DNA of 55,831 nucleotides, from NCBI GenBank assembly GCA_022340885.1, contig JAJDND010000201.1, positions 1 to 55,831 of the forward strand, read 5' to 3'. This document shows, piece by piece, positions 17,468-26,729 of this stretch. Under the pieces are notes generated by a model. It worked only from the letters and a program-made list of their open reading frames with translations, had not been told where the DNA came from and made no database searches. Origin of the DNA: Desulfobacterales bacterium (GTDB lineage: Bacteria; Desulfobacterota; Desulfobacteria; Desulfobacterales; UBA11574). The position numbers and the translations under genes were made by a program. Numbering within the stretch: the stretch's first letter is position 1; the number at the start of each line of letters is the position of its first letter.

Positions 17468-19558
17468 GTGTTAACAGCACTTTTTTTTATGTTGGGGCTG
17501 GGGTTGGTATGCGGCGTCGTACTGAGCGTTGCCTCAAAGGTCTTTTATGTTTATGAGGACCCTCGTATTGCAGAGGTGGAATCTTTCACCGCCGGTGCCA
17601 ACTGCGGCGGCTGCGGGTATGCCGGATGTTCGGCCGCCGCCGTTGCCGTTGTGGCCGGTGAAGCGCCGCCGAGCGTCTGTATTGTCGCCGGCCCCGAATC
17701 GGCGGCAAACATTGCGGCGGTTATGGGCGTCGATCCGGGGACTGCGGAACCTCTTATTTCATACAACACCTGCCGTGGGGGCGATCGTGCGGAAGAAAAA
17801 TATTACTACATGGGCATCAGGAGTTGTCGGGCAACCGCCGCGATGTCCGGCGGTGAACGTCAATGCCCCGTGGGATGTATCGGTTTCGGTGACTGTGTGA
17901 CCGCCTGTGCGTTTAACGCACTTAAAATGGGACCCCATGGATATCCCGTGGTGGACCAGATAAAATGTGTGGGGTGCGGTGCATGTGAAAAAGCGTGCCC
18001 CAAGGATATTATGCAGATCAAAACCATGTCCCAGAAACTGCTGCATCTCAACCAGTATGACGATCGCATTGCACCATGCCAGCAAACTTGTCCGGCTGAA
18101 ATCGACATCCCGAAATATATTCATCAAATCAAAATCGGCGATTATGAAGGCGCCGTCAACACCATCAGGGAAAGAAATCCGCTCCTGCTGGCCTGCGGCC
18201 GAGTGTGCCCCCATCCGTGTGAAGATTATTGCCGCAGGGGATTGGAGGATGAAGCGGTCTCCATTAACCAGTTGAAACGTTTTGCCGCCGATTATGAAAT
18301 GAAATCCGGGCGGCGGCTGACCATTTCCTGCGCGCCGGATACCGGCAAAAAGATTGCAGTTATCGGCGGAGGCCCGGCAGGTTTAAGCTGTGCATTCTTT
18401 CTCCGCCGCCTGGGGCACGGTGTGACCATTTTTGACGCCATGCCGAAGCTCGGGGGAATGATTCGTTACGGAATCCCGGAATACCGGCTGCCCAAAGAAG
18501 TTCTGGCATGGGAGATTCAGGGAATCCTGGATTTGGGCATCGAACATAAACCCAACATGATGCTGGGCCGGGATTTTGACATCGGATCGCTGATGGCAGC
18601 AGGTTTCGATGCTGTTTTTCTGGGAATCGGGGCTTGGAAAGACTACTCCCTGCGCGTTGAAGGTGAGGATCTGAAGGGCTGCTACACCGGAATCAATTTT
18701 CTCACCAATTTTGCGGTGTGGCAACAAGAAAAACCAAATGAACCGCGGCCTTTCGTGGGAAAGCGATGTGCCGTCATCGGCGGCGGGAACACCGCCATCG
18801 ACTGCGTTCGAACGCTGGTTCGTCTGGGAGCCCAGGAAGTATCCATCGTTTACCGCCGGACCCGAAAGGAAATGCCGGCCAATATGGTCGAAATCGAAGC
18901 GGCGGAACATGAGGGCGTCAAGTTCACATTTTTGGCAGCCCCCACCCAGGTTGTCGGTGATGAAGAAGGCAAAGTTATCGGACTGGAATATCAAAAGATG
19001 GAACTCGGCGAGCCCGATGCCAGCGGCAGACGGAGACCGGTTCCCATCGAAGGTTCCGAAACGGTCATGGATATCGATATGCTGATCACTGCGATCGGTC
19101 AGGGGCCGGATGTTTTCTTCAAGGATGAAAGCAAGCGGCTGGACAAAGATCTGAATATTACTCGCTGGAATACCATTGATTCAAAGGACCCCGTAGCCCT
19201 TCAATCGAGCATACCCTATATTTTTACCGGGGGAGATGCCGCAACCGGCGCCGATCTGGTGGTTTCGGCCATCGGGGGAGGACGTCGCGCCGCCCGATCC
19301 ATCCATATGTATCTTACCGGCAAGGATGTAACACCGCCGCAAAGGACGCTGTTTAGAAACCACATTCCGGTCTCCATATTTGAATCGGTTCCCGGGATAA
19401 CGAAATTACCCAGAACCAAGATGCCGGAATTGCCGGTGGAGGACCGAATCAAGTCGTTTGTCGAAGCGGATCTGGTTATCAGTGAGGAAGAGGCACTGTA
19501 TGAATCGAACCGCTGCCTGCAGTGTTGCCTGACCTGCTATGACAAGGATGTTGCTTAA
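17468..19558 (+). CDS. rnfB: RnfB fused to a GltD/NfnB-type FAD/NAD(P) oxidoreductase
   Basis: A 696-residue fusion. Residues 1-25 form the RnfB membrane anchor. Cys46, 49, 54 and 71 form the RnfB 4Fe-4S domain (NCGGCGYAGC). Two ferredoxin-type 4Fe-4S motifs follow: Cys133/137/143/147 and Cys167/170/173/177. From about residue 200 the protein becomes a GltD/NfnB-like oxidoreductase: an FeS N-domain (Cys204, 208, 243, 247, 251, 255), FAD site VIGGGPAGLS (298-307), NAD(P) site VIGGGNTAIDC (436-446), and closing FAD motif TGGDAATGADLVVSAIGGG (587-605). A cysteine-rich tail (CLQCCLTC) ends it. Ordinary RnfB stops after its ferredoxin domains. Start GTG 17468 has a perfect AGGAGG 5 nt upstream. 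The function, ferredoxin/NAD(P)H exchange within Rnf, is inferred. Confidence 0.93.
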   Translation: MLTALFFMLGLGLVCGVVLSVASKVFYVYEDPRIAEVESFTAGANCGGCGYAGCSAAAVAVVAGEAPPSVCIVAGPESAANIAAVMGVDPGTAEPLISYNTCRGGDRAEEKYYYMGIRSCRATAAMSGGERQCPVGCIGFGDCVTACAFNALKMGPHGYPVVDQIKCVGCGACEKACPKDIMQIKTMSQKLLHLNQYDDRIAPCQQTCPAEIDIPKYIHQIKIGDYEGAVNTIRERNPLLLACGRVCPHPCEDYCRRGLEDEAVSINQLKRFAADYEMKSGRRLTISCAPDTGKKIAVIGGGPAGLSCAFFLRRLGHGVTIFDAMPKLGGMIRYGIPEYRLPKEVLAWEIQGILDLGIEHKPNMMLGRDFDIGSLMAAGFDAVFLGIGAWKDYSLRVEGEDLKGCYTGINFLTNFAVWQQEKPNEPRPFVGKRCAVIGGGNTAIDCVRTLVRLGAQEVSIVYRRTRKEMPANMVEIEAAEHEGVKFTFLAAPTQVVGDEEGKVIGLEYQKMELGEPDASGRRRPVPIEGSETVMDIDMLITAIGQGPDVFFKDESKRLDKDLNITRWNTIDSKDPVALQSSIPYIFTGGDAATGADLVVSAIGGGRRAARSIHMYLTGKDVTPPQRTLFRNHIPVSIFESVPGITKLPRTKMPELPVEDRIKSFVEADLVISEEEALYESNRCLQCCLTCYDKDVA

Positions 19559-19588
19559 AAAAGCCCGCCCTTCAGGGCGGGCTTTTTT
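19557..19588 (+). terminator. Strong bidirectional terminator of the rnf operon
   Basis: The stem GCCCGCCC/GGGCGGGC with loop TTCA (19563-19582) is flanked by six A before and six T after. It overlaps the rnfB TAA stop. Sequence symmetry lets it work on either strand. Confidence 0.95.
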
Positions 19589-19660
19589 AATTTCTAATAC
19601 AAAACCCCTCTGCAGGCCCGAAGAACTCTGGCTTCCACATTGCGGGGCAGGCTTTTAATC

Positions 19661-20194
19661 ATGGTAAAAGTCGTTGATATTCAGGCCTACCGGGCCAAGA
19701 CCCTTAAAGAACGGGTTTTTGGCCCCTGGCAAAAGCGCTTCGACGAATCCTTCGCCATCGACATCAAACTTTCAGAACTCTCTGACAAAACCCTCTATTA
19801 TTTGGCCCAGCCCGGAGATAACAGCGCCGCCGCCTATTATGAACTCATCATGGGAATTCTCGATTTGGGACCGGCGACAAAGTTCAACGACCTTCGGAAC
19901 AGAACGCAGATGCGGGTGGTGGACATTCATCTCTTTTTGGCCGACCAGGTGCGGTTTGAAATCATGCGACGATTGAATTGGCTCGTTCATCTTCCCTGCA
20001 AAATGCATGACCTCGTTCAATTGGTTCAAGAATTCGACAGCGTAAAACCTGCCTGCAAAGCCACCCCACCTGAACTGGCGGCATCACACCCGGAATACGA
20101 CGCTTATCGAAAGCTTGCCCACGGCGATAAGGAGGTGTTCATTCGCCGTAAGCTGCAAGACGCTTTGGAAGCCTTCGAACACCGTTTAATGTAA
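19661..20194 (+). CDS. Conserved protein of unknown function
   Basis: Not recognised. The 177-residue soluble protein starts MVKVVDIQAYRAK. It is rich in helix-forming residues, with a middle segment TKFNDLRNRTQMRVVDIHLF and a charged C-terminus ending ALEAFEHRL. There is no signal peptide, membrane segment or known cofactor motif. ATG 19661 is preferred to a TTG seven codons upstream, though neither has a strong Shine-Dalgarno. It lies between the rnf terminator and a palindromic repeat, so it is probably transcribed alone. Sequence quality looks like that of a real gene (continuous frame, codon use like its neighbours). Confidence 0.65.
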   Translation: MVKVVDIQAYRAKTLKERVFGPWQKRFDESFAIDIKLSELSDKTLYYLAQPGDNSAAAYYELIMGILDLGPATKFNDLRNRTQMRVVDIHLFLADQVRFEIMRRLNWLVHLPCKMHDLVQLVQEFDSVKPACKATPPELAASHPEYDAYRKLAHGDKEVFIRRKLQDALEAFEHRLM

Positions 20195-20236
20195 GTTCTC
20201 ATTGAGTTCATTGAAGCCCGGCCAAAAAGAAATTTC

Positions 20237-20312
20237 ATCACGAAAGCACGGAATTTTAAGACACGAAAAAATTTTTTTGTTTCGTGTCTTCGTCCTTTCG
20301 TGCTTTCGTGAT
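20237..20312. repeat. Palindromic TTTCGTG element
   Basis: The left arm ATCACGAAAGCACG (20237-20250) and right arm CGTGCTTTCGTGAT (20299-20312) are perfect inverted repeats. An inner pair, AGACACGAAA/TTTCGTGTCT, flanks an A/T-rich loop. The right half also reads as direct CTTTCGTG copies. It lies between convergent genes and could serve as a bidirectional terminator-like hairpin, but it looks more like a dispersed palindromic repeat. Confidence 0.6.
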
Positions 20313-20367
20313 AAATAATATTAAAAATTATCCATTCAGCAGTTATTTTAAAATATACTCCGAACAT

Positions 20368-21333
20368 TCACACATCTGAAAACATCCTGCGCAACGCTGC
20401 GATGACATCCTGCATATCCTTGGGTAAAGGCGCCTCAAAGCACACCGTCTCCTGTGTCACAGGATGGGTAAACTCAAGACGCCATGCATGGAGCATTTGC
20501 CGTTTAATCGATCCGAATAAATCCTGGCCATGGGCAACATTTTTCCAAGTGTTTTTAAGACCATAGATAGAATCACCGACAACCGGATGATGGATGGCGC
20601 TGCAGTGAACCCGAATCTGGTGGGTTCTGCCGGTTTTTAGATCCAGCTCGATGAGGCTGGCGGGCCCGAACCGTTCCCTTATCCGCCACGCGGTTTCCGC
20701 AACGCGGGGCTTTCTGCTCCTTGTCGACATCTTTTTCCGGTCTGTGGTGTGCCGGCCGATGGGAAGAGAAACCGTTCCGGAGTCTGATTTCATAGCACCG
20801 TAAACCACAGCCAGATACTTTTTTCGGATCCGTCTCGATTTGAACAATTTTGCCAGATGTTGGTGCGCCCTGTCGTTTTTAGCAATCACCAGAACACCGG
20901 ATGTATCTTTATCAAGCCTGTGGACAATCCCCGGCCTGCGGGCTGAACCGATGCCCTCGAGAAACGGACAATGATGCAAAAGGCCGTTCACCAGTGTTCC
21001 GCTGTGATGCCCCGGTGCTGGATGCACCACGAGCCCGGGCGGCTTATTGACGACGATAATATGATCATCCTCAAAAAGAATATCGATGGGAATCGGCTCC
21101 GGTTTGTACAGGACCGGCGCTGGCGAAGGGATGTGCCCGCGGACTTCGTCACCTGCTTTTACCCGGTATCCCGGTTTTTTGACCGCGCCTTGAACCCGTA
21201 TGGTTCCATTACGGATAAGTGTTGTTGCGACGGAACGGGAACATTCAGGGATTAAAGCGGCGATGTATAAATCAAGGCGTTTGCCGGAATCGGTTGGATT
21301 TACATGAATTGTAAAAGCACTTTGATCGTGCAT
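20368..21333 (-). CDS. RluA-family pseudouridine synthase (RluD-like)
   Basis: Converts uridine to pseudouridine in ribosomal RNA; RluD is the closest family type, acting on 23S rRNA helix 69. The 321 residues comprise an N-terminal S4 RNA-binding domain (RLDLYIAALIPECSRS) and the catalytic domain with motif HRLDKDTSGVLVIAK, catalytic Asp141. Motif II KTGRTHQIRVH and the following HPVVGDSIYG are also present. ATG 21333 has no strong Shine-Dalgarno but lies 8 nt after the carD stop, so coupling is likely. The exact target nucleotide cannot be set from sequence. Confidence 0.92.
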   Translation of the reverse strand: MHDQSAFTIHVNPTDSGKRLDLYIAALIPECSRSVATTLIRNGTIRVQGAVKKPGYRVKAGDEVRGHIPSPAPVLYKPEPIPIDILFEDDHIIVVNKPPGLVVHPAPGHHSGTLVNGLLHHCPFLEGIGSARRPGIVHRLDKDTSGVLVIAKNDRAHQHLAKLFKSRRIRKKYLAVVYGAMKSDSGTVSLPIGRHTTDRKKMSTRSRKPRVAETAWRIRERFGPASLIELDLKTGRTHQIRVHCSAIHHPVVGDSIYGLKNTWKNVAHGQDLFGSIKRQMLHAWRLEFTHPVTQETVCFEAPLPKDMQDVIAALRRMFSDV

Positions 21334-21341
21334 GAGGCAGG

Positions 21342-21923
21342 TTATTCGTCAGATATATCCGGACTCTCCGTTTCTTCGTCGTTTTTGGTGGGAAAGAGCA
21401 TATCCATTTCAGCCAGAATCGTTTTTTCATCCGTGTTTTTCGCGGTGGAGAGTTCCATGACCAAAAGGGTTTGTGCGGTATCATAAAGCTTGCGTTCACC
21501 AAAAGACAGATCTTTCGTGATCTTCAGCAAGGAAAGATCCCGGTAAACCTCAGCCACATCGTAAAGAGAACCGGTTTTAATCTTATCCATGTATTCCCTG
21601 TACCGGCGGTTCCACGTCTGGGTCTCAGTGCTCGAATCCTCCCTTTTTTTCATTATTTCGTAGACCTTAGGGATCTCTTTTACATCGATAACATCTCTTA
21701 ACCCGACCTGATCGACATTCCAGGTCGGAATCATGATCGTCATTTCATTTTCGATGATTTTCATCATATAAAAATCGTGTTCTTCGCCGTTAACGATCCG
21801 GGTTTCAATGGAATTGATTTTTCCAACGCCATGGGCAGGATACACTGCAAGGTCACCCACTTTAAATTCCCGCACGGTTTGTTTGGGCGTTTGTGTTCCT
21901 TGTTTATCTTTTTTCTTTGTCAT
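21342..21923 (-). CDS. carD: CarD-family transcription regulator
   Basis: RNA polymerase-binding regulator of the CarD/CdnL family, which stabilises open promoter complexes. The 193 residues have the N-terminal RNAP-interaction domain (VGDLAVYPAHGVGKINSIETR near 23-43) and a helical C-domain that in relatives contacts promoter DNA (ETQTWNRRYREYMDKIKTG). N- and C-terminal extensions are charged and low-complexity. It lies directly upstream of the pseudouridine synthase gene, probably in one operon. It is too short for the transcription-repair factor that shares this domain. Confidence 0.92.
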   Translation of the reverse strand: MTKKKDKQGTQTPKQTVREFKVGDLAVYPAHGVGKINSIETRIVNGEEHDFYMMKIIENEMTIMIPTWNVDQVGLRDVIDVKEIPKVYEIMKKREDSSTETQTWNRRYREYMDKIKTGSLYDVAEVYRDLSLLKITKDLSFGERKLYDTAQTLLVMELSTAKNTDEKTILAEMDMLFPTKNDEETESPDISDE

Positions 21924-22043
21924 GTTGACACCGGTTTTTTGTTATAAACCCCAAAAAGCCATCCCAGAGCAGATTGAGACCCGCGGATGTTCCAATATTC
22001 TTTTTAATTTCATACCATACAATCAGCAAACAATCAACTGGCA

Positions 22044-22082
22044 AATAAAAAAGGATCGGCGTATCATACCGCCGATCCTTTT
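22044..22082 (-). terminator. Rho-independent terminator of hppA
   Basis: A 13-bp stem, AAAAGGATCGGCG/CGCCGATCCTTTT, with an 8-nt loop (22049-22082), is followed on the minus strand by TTTTTTATTT. It lies 28 nt beyond the hppA stop. Confidence 0.93.
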
Positions 22083-22110
22083 GAGGAATCCTTTTTTTAT
22101 AATTGTCGTA

Positions 22111-24120
22111 TTACAATAAGAAAGGCACCATCAGCAGTGCAACGACATTCAGAATCTTGATCATCGGGTTGATGGCCGGGCCTGCGGTATCCTTGTACGG
22201 ATCGCCGACGGTGTCGCCGGTAACCGCGGCTTTATGGGCATCGCTCCCTTTGCCGCCCAAATGACCGTCTTCGATGTATTTCTTGGCATTGTCCCAGGCC
22301 GCCCCGCCGGTGGTCATGGAAATCGCGACAAAAAGACCGGTAACGATACTGCCGATCAGAAGGCCGCCGAGGGCCACCTTGCCCAGCAAAAATCCGACAA
22401 TAAGCGGTGCGACAACAGGCAACAGGGCCGGTATCATCATTTCTTTCAAGGCAAACTTGGTTACAATATCCACACAGGTGCTGTAATCCGGCTTTGCGGT
22501 TCCTTCCATAATTCCGGGAATTTCTCGAAACTGTCGTCGGACTTCTTCTACAACAGCCGCGCCGGCTTTTCCGACCGCCTTCATGGCGATGGATGCAAAA
22601 AGGTACGGCAGGAGGCCGCCGATAAAAAGACCGATAATAACATTTACGTCACCAAGATCGAACCTTATGCCGGCCTTACCGCCTCTAATTGTAAACTCAA
22701 ACACATAACATGCGAAAAGAACCAGCGCCGCGAGACCGGCCGAACCGATGGCATAGCCTTTGGTGACGGCCTTGGTGGTATTTCCCACCGCGTCCAGCGG
22801 ATCGGTCACCGCACGGACGCTTTCATCCATTTCCGCCATTTCCGCGATACCGCCGGCGTTGTCGGTAATCGGACCGTATGCATCAATGGCAATAACCATA
22901 CCGGTCATGGAAAGCATGGACATGGCCGCCATGGCAATTCCGTAGAGACCCGCCAGCTTGAAAGAAATAAAGATAGCGGCACAAATGACGAGGACCGGTG
23001 CGGCAGTGGCCTGCATGCTAACGGCCAAACCGGCGATAATATTGGTTGCATGGCCGGTGGTGGAGGCGTCCGCCACGCCTTTGACCGGCGAATAAATACC
23101 GGTATAAAACTCTGTGATAATCACGATGAGAACGGTCAGGACAAGACCGCAGAGCGCCGAATAAAAAATGGACATGGGGGTAAGATCGCCCAAGCCGGTC
23201 ATCAACTTATTACAAACATAATAGAACCCGATTGCGGCAAGGATTGCAGAACCGAACATACCTTTGTAAAGCGCCCCCATAATATACCCGCTGCCGCCCA
23301 ATCTTACGAAAAAGATAGCGATAATGGATGCGATAATGGAAATGGCGCCGATGACCAGGGGAAATTCTGTGGCCATGATAACCTTGGGAAACATCAGATG
23401 GCCGATCAGCATGGCGGCGACGGCGGTGACTGCATAGGTTTCAAAAAGGTCGGCGGCCATACCGGCACAGTCTCCCACGTTATCGCCCACGTTGTCGGCG
23501 ATAACCGCGGGATTTCTCGGATCGTCCTCGGGGATGCCGGCTTCAACCTTGCCGACAAGATCCGCACCCACGTCAGCGCCTTTGGTGAAAATGCCACCGC
23601 CAAGACGTGCAAAGATCGAAATCAGACTTCCGCCGAATCCAAGGGCCACCAGTGCGACAACGTCATGGGTCACGGTGTAAAATCCTGCTACGGCGGTCAA
23701 GGCCAGACCTGCAACCATCATACCGGTCACGGATCCGCCTTTAAAAGCCAGGGAAAGACCCTTGGCCAGACCGCCTTTGGCAGCCTCTGCAGTCCTGACA
23801 TTGGCCAGTACCGACACACGCATGCCGATATACCCGGCCGAATAAGAAGCGGTGGCGCCAATTAAAAATCCGATGGCGGTTTTTATGCCAAGCGTAAAGG
23901 CAATAATCACAAAAATAATCGCACCGGCAACACCGACACTTTTGAGCTGGCGGTTCAGGTAGGCGACCGCACCCTCTTTGATAGCACCGGCAATTTCCTG
24001 CATCCTCTCATTTCCGGCCGGTGCCCCTTTGACAACGCCGGCAATGATGAGGGCAAATACGACGCCTGCAACACCGACCAGCGTGCAATACAACGGCAAA
24101 TTGTGTAATACAGCTTCCAT
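22111..24120 (-). CDS. hppA: K+-independent H+-translocating membrane pyrophosphatase
   Basis: Integral membrane enzyme that couples pyrophosphate hydrolysis to proton export, conserving energy from biosynthetic PPi. The 669 residues contain about 16 helices. Active-site motifs are [21 protein letters not shown] and [18 protein letters not shown]. The ion-dependence site reads [17 protein letters not shown] with Lys450 and Thr453; these two residues mark the K+-independent, proton-pumping class (K+-dependent enzymes have Ala at both). Start ATG 24120 is preferred because GGAGG lies 5 nt upstream of it and inside the longer frame. It is the last gene of the ispE-to-hppA run and is followed by a strong terminator. 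Confidence 0.95.
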   Translation of the reverse strand: MEAVLHNLPLYCTLVGVAGVVFALIIAGVVKGAPAGNERMQEIAGAIKEGAVAYLNRQLKSVGVAGAIIFVIIAFTLGIKTAIGFLIGATASYSAGYIGMRVSVLANVRTAEAAKGGLAKGLSLAFKGGSVTGMMVAGLALTAVAGFYTVTHDVVALVALGFGGSLISIFARLGGGIFTKGADVGADLVGKVEAGIPEDDPRNPAVIADNVGDNVGDCAGMAADLFETYAVTAVAAMLIGHLMFPKVIMATEFPLVIGAISIIASIIAIFFVRLGGSGYIMGALYKGMFGSAILAAIGFYYVCNKLMTGLGDLTPMSIFYSALCGLVLTVLIVIITEFYTGIYSPVKGVADASTTGHATNIIAGLAVSMQATAAPVLVICAAIFISFKLAGLYGIAMAAMSMLSMTGMVIAIDAYGPITDNAGGIAEMAEMDESVRAVTDPLDAVGNTTKAVTKGYAIGSAGLAALVLFACYVFEFTIRGGKAGIRFDLGDVNVIIGLFIGGLLPYLFASIAMKAVGKAGAAVVEEVRRQFREIPGIMEGTAKPDYSTCVDIVTKFALKEMMIPALLPVVAPLIVGFLLGKVALGGLLIGSIVTGLFVAISMTTGGAAWDNAKKYIEDGHLGGKGSDAHKAAVTGDTVGDPYKDTAGPAINPMIKILNVVALLMVPFLL

Positions 24121-24141
24121 TCTTTCCTCCATCTGAATTGC

Positions 24142-24741
24142 TTAGCTTGAAATTGATATTTTTTTGTTGTTGAACCTGTTCATCCCTTCCTTTGTACCTT
24201 TACAAAGGATGGTAACAACGGCATCCCTGGCCGAAGCGATGATCCGGCTTAATACTTTTTTTTCTTCAAAAGCAAAATCGTCCAGCACGTAATCAGCAGC
24301 ACCGTTTTCGGCATCAGGTCGCCCGACGCCGATGCGAAGACGTGCAAAATCACCTCCGCCAAAGGCATCTATGATTGATCTTACACCTTTGTGTCCCCCA
24401 TCCCCTCCTTTCTCTTTTATTTTTAATCTTCCAAACTCAAGATCTATGTCATCATGAATCACCAGAATATCTTCGCAAGGTATCTGAAAATATCCTGCAA
24501 TTTGTTGAACCGGCGGCCCGCTTCTGTTCATAAAATTCATGGGCTTGGCCAGAACGACCTTAACACCGTCTATGGATCCGGTTCCGAACAGGGCATTGAA
24601 TTTGCGTTTTAAAACCGCTACAGAGAAAGCCTCGGCCACTTTATCCAGGACCATAAAACCGGCATTGTGACGCGTTTGTGAATACATTCTGCCGGGATTT
24701 CCAAGGCCGGCCACCAGCCGTAACCGTGCTTGCGCCATCAT
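24142..24741 (-). CDS. pth: Peptidyl-tRNA hydrolase
   Basis: Releases tRNA from peptidyl-tRNAs that drop off ribosomes. The roughly 199-residue length is normal. Motifs are LVAGLGNPGRMYSQTRHNAGF with catalytic His25 and Asn15, then KPMNFMNRSGPPVQ, and HDDIDLEFGRLKIKEKGG with the catalytic Asp. Start choice is between adjacent ATGs at 24741 and 24738; a TTG at 24753 is less likely. It follows rplY by about 14 nt, a widely conserved gene pair. Confidence 0.95.
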   Translation of the reverse strand: MMAQARLRLVAGLGNPGRMYSQTRHNAGFMVLDKVAEAFSVAVLKRKFNALFGTGSIDGVKVVLAKPMNFMNRSGPPVQQIAGYFQIPCEDILVIHDDIDLEFGRLKIKEKGGDGGHKGVRSIIDAFGGGDFARLRIGVGRPDAENGAADYVLDDFAFEEKKVLSRIIASARDAVVTILCKGTKEGMNRFNNKKISISS

Positions 24742-24755
24742 CAATATCCACAAAA

Positions 24756-25412
24756 CTATTCTTCACCACCGGTTTCAGCCGATTCTTCACCCTCTTCCGT
24801 AATGCCCTCTTCGGCCTCTTCCTCTTCCGGTGCTTCTGCTTCTTCCAGCCTCGGACTGACGACGGTTACCACCGTATAATCTTCATCATCCAGGATCTCA
24901 ATGTCACCTTCCAGGGAAATCTTTCCCACATGGATGGAATCTCCGATGTCAAGATCGGAAATATCAATCACAATCGATTCCGGAACTTCCAAAGGCAGGC
25001 ACTCCACCTCGAGTTCCCGTCTGACAGTCTGCAAAATTCCGCCGAGCTCTACCCCTTTTGCCACACCCGTCGTTACGACAGGGACCTTGACGGTGATCTT
25101 GCGATCCATATTGATTTCATAGAAGTCAATATGGATGAAATTCCGTGAAACCGGATGGGTCTGAAGCTCCTTTATCATTGCGGGCATGGTGCGTGTTTCA
25201 CCGTTATGTTGAATCACAAGTTTTAAAATAACCTGGCCGACGCCACCCGTCTTCAACACCGTTTCCAGGTCGTTCTTGTTCACTGAAAGCAGAATCGGCT
25301 TTGTGTTCGGCCCGTAATATACCGCCGGAATCTGTCCTGCCTGCCTGAGTCTCCGTGCAGGACCGTTGCCGGTTTCGGTTCTTTTTTCTGTTTTTAAGTC
25401 TATTAGTTCCAA
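24756..25412 (-). CDS. rplY: 50S ribosomal protein L25 (CTC form)
   Basis: 5S rRNA-binding ribosomal protein of the long, general-stress CTC type, 218 residues. The N-terminal L25 domain reads RTETGNGPARRLRQAGQIPAVYYG, and a C-terminal beta domain follows (GVELGGILQTVRRELEVECL). The protein ends in a very acidic tail rich in glutamate. The frame starts at a TTG (25412), with GGAGG 11 nt upstream; no in-frame ATG is available near the conserved start, so a non-ATG start seems real. It sits between prs and pth in the conserved prs-rplY-pth order. Confidence 0.93.
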   Translation of the reverse strand: MELIDLKTEKRTETGNGPARRLRQAGQIPAVYYGPNTKPILLSVNKNDLETVLKTGGVGQVILKLVIQHNGETRTMPAMIKELQTHPVSRNFIHIDFYEINMDRKITVKVPVVTTGVAKGVELGGILQTVRRELEVECLPLEVPESIVIDISDLDIGDSIHVGKISLEGDIEILDDEDYTVVTVVSPRLEEAEAPEEEEAEEGITEEGEESAETGGEE

Positions 25413-25585
25413 AATATATCAACCTCCTTGAGACCTTTGGAAAACGCCCCTTTTTGCCCAATTCCTGCGTCAGGCTCAAATTTCAATCTTCAAAACACTC
25501 AGAGTATTCCTGCGGTTAAAATTTTCGCCTTCCTTGAACTTGAACCAAAATGAACATTTTTCAAAGATCTCACTTAAAAGCGGTT

Positions 25586-26524
25586 TTACACAAAAAGCGA
25601 CGTCACCGAATCGCCTCTAAAGCTACGAATAATTGCTTCGCCAATCAGCTTGGAAATGGTCAGCACTTGTATTTTATTGCAGGCTTTGGCATTTTGTCTC
25701 AATGGAATGGTATCCGTTACAACAATCGATTTTAATGGAGAAGTGTCAATCCTTTCAATGGACGGTCCCGATAAGACCGGATGGGCACAACAGGCATGAA
25801 CTTCCTTGGCGCCGTTTCTCATAATCGCATCCGCTGCTTCGACCAAGGTTCCGGCGGTATCGACCATATCGTCAAGAATAACCACTGCTTTGTCGGTAAC
25901 ATTGCCGATAACGGCCATTGCCTTGGCTTTGTTGGGGGCATCACGACGTTTATCGATAATGGCAAGGCCGGCGTTCAGGCGTTTTGCAAATGCCCTTGCC
26001 CTTTCAACACCGCCGGCATCCGGAGAAACGATCACAAGCTTATCATTGAAATTATCCCTGATATAATCGATGAGGACTGCAGCAGCAAAGAGGTTGTCTA
26101 CAGGGATATTGAAAAAGCCTTGAATTTGCCCTGCATGTAGATCCATGGTAATAATTCTCGAAGCACCGGCAACGGTCAGCATATCCGCCACCAGCTTTGC
26201 ACTGATAGGAACACGCGGGGCAACTTTCTTGTCCTGGCGCGCATATCCGTAATACGGCATGACCGCTGTTATTCTGGCTGCCGAAGCCCGCTTGAAAGCA
26301 TCGATCATCAGCAGCAGTTCAACCAGATTGTCGTTCACCGGACTACACGTGGACTGGATCACAAAAACATCTCTTGACCTTACGTTTTCATCGATTTCGA
26401 TCTGGATCTCTCCGTCACTGAAACGTTTAACCTTCTCCCCGCCGAGGGGGACATTTAGATAGTGACATATCTTTTTGGCGAGTTCCGGATTTGAGTTCCC
26501 ACAAAATACTATAAAATCATTCAT
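25586..26524 (-). CDS. prs: Ribose-phosphate pyrophosphokinase
   Basis: Makes PRPP from ribose 5-phosphate and ATP for nucleotide, histidine and tryptophan synthesis. The 312 residues are full length, with [20 protein letters not shown] at the N-terminus, the class I ATP-binding [19 protein letters not shown] region, the flexible loop KRRDAPNKA, and the PRPP-binding motif [14 protein letters not shown]. The ATG at 26524 lies about 100 nt downstream of tRNA-Gln on the same strand. The tRNA-Gln-prs-rplY-pth order is common in bacteria. Confidence 0.97.
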   Translation of the reverse strand: MNDFIVFCGNSNPELAKKICHYLNVPLGGEKVKRFSDGEIQIEIDENVRSRDVFVIQSTCSPVNDNLVELLLMIDAFKRASAARITAVMPYYGYARQDKKVAPRVPISAKLVADMLTVAGASRIITMDLHAGQIQGFFNIPVDNLFAAAVLIDYIRDNFNDKLVIVSPDAGGVERARAFAKRLNAGLAIIDKRRDAPNKAKAMAVIGNVTDKAVVILDDMVDTAGTLVEAADAIMRNGAKEVHACCAHPVLSGPSIERIDTSPLKSIVVTDTIPLRQNAKACNKIQVLTISKLIGEAIIRSFRGDSVTSLFV

Positions 26525-26620
26525 TTAATTATAACCCACCATCTTTTGCAATTGCATATCTATTAAAATAAATCGAACATGATGGAACGATTATTTCGCC
26601 AATTTCAATCCATCGAAATC

Positions 26621-26695
26621 TGGCTGGGGCGGGAGGATTCGAACCTCCGAATGCAGGAACCAAAATCCTGTGTCTTACCGCTTGACGACGCCCCA
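26621..26695 (-). tRNA. tRNA-Gln (anticodon TTG)
   Basis: On the minus strand the acceptor stem TGGGGCG pairs with CGCCCCA. The D arm contains AAGCGGTAAG, the anticodon stem-loop is CAGGA-TTTTGGT-TCCTG with anticodon TTG, and the T arm is GGAGGTTCGAATCCTCC. The 3' CCA is encoded (75 nt in all). It lies between ispE and prs and may be processed from a common transcript. Confidence 0.95.
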
Positions 26696-26729
26696 GAAGA
26701 AATGTTGCATAGGCCCCGACCCCTTAAGC

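Noticed and set aside
22234-23865. Open frame of 543 codons antisense to hppA
   Set aside because: Its composition is that of a shadow frame: repeated His, Gly and Asn from the Gly/Ala-rich hppA codons, no motif, no ribosome-binding site, and hppA on the other strand is certain.
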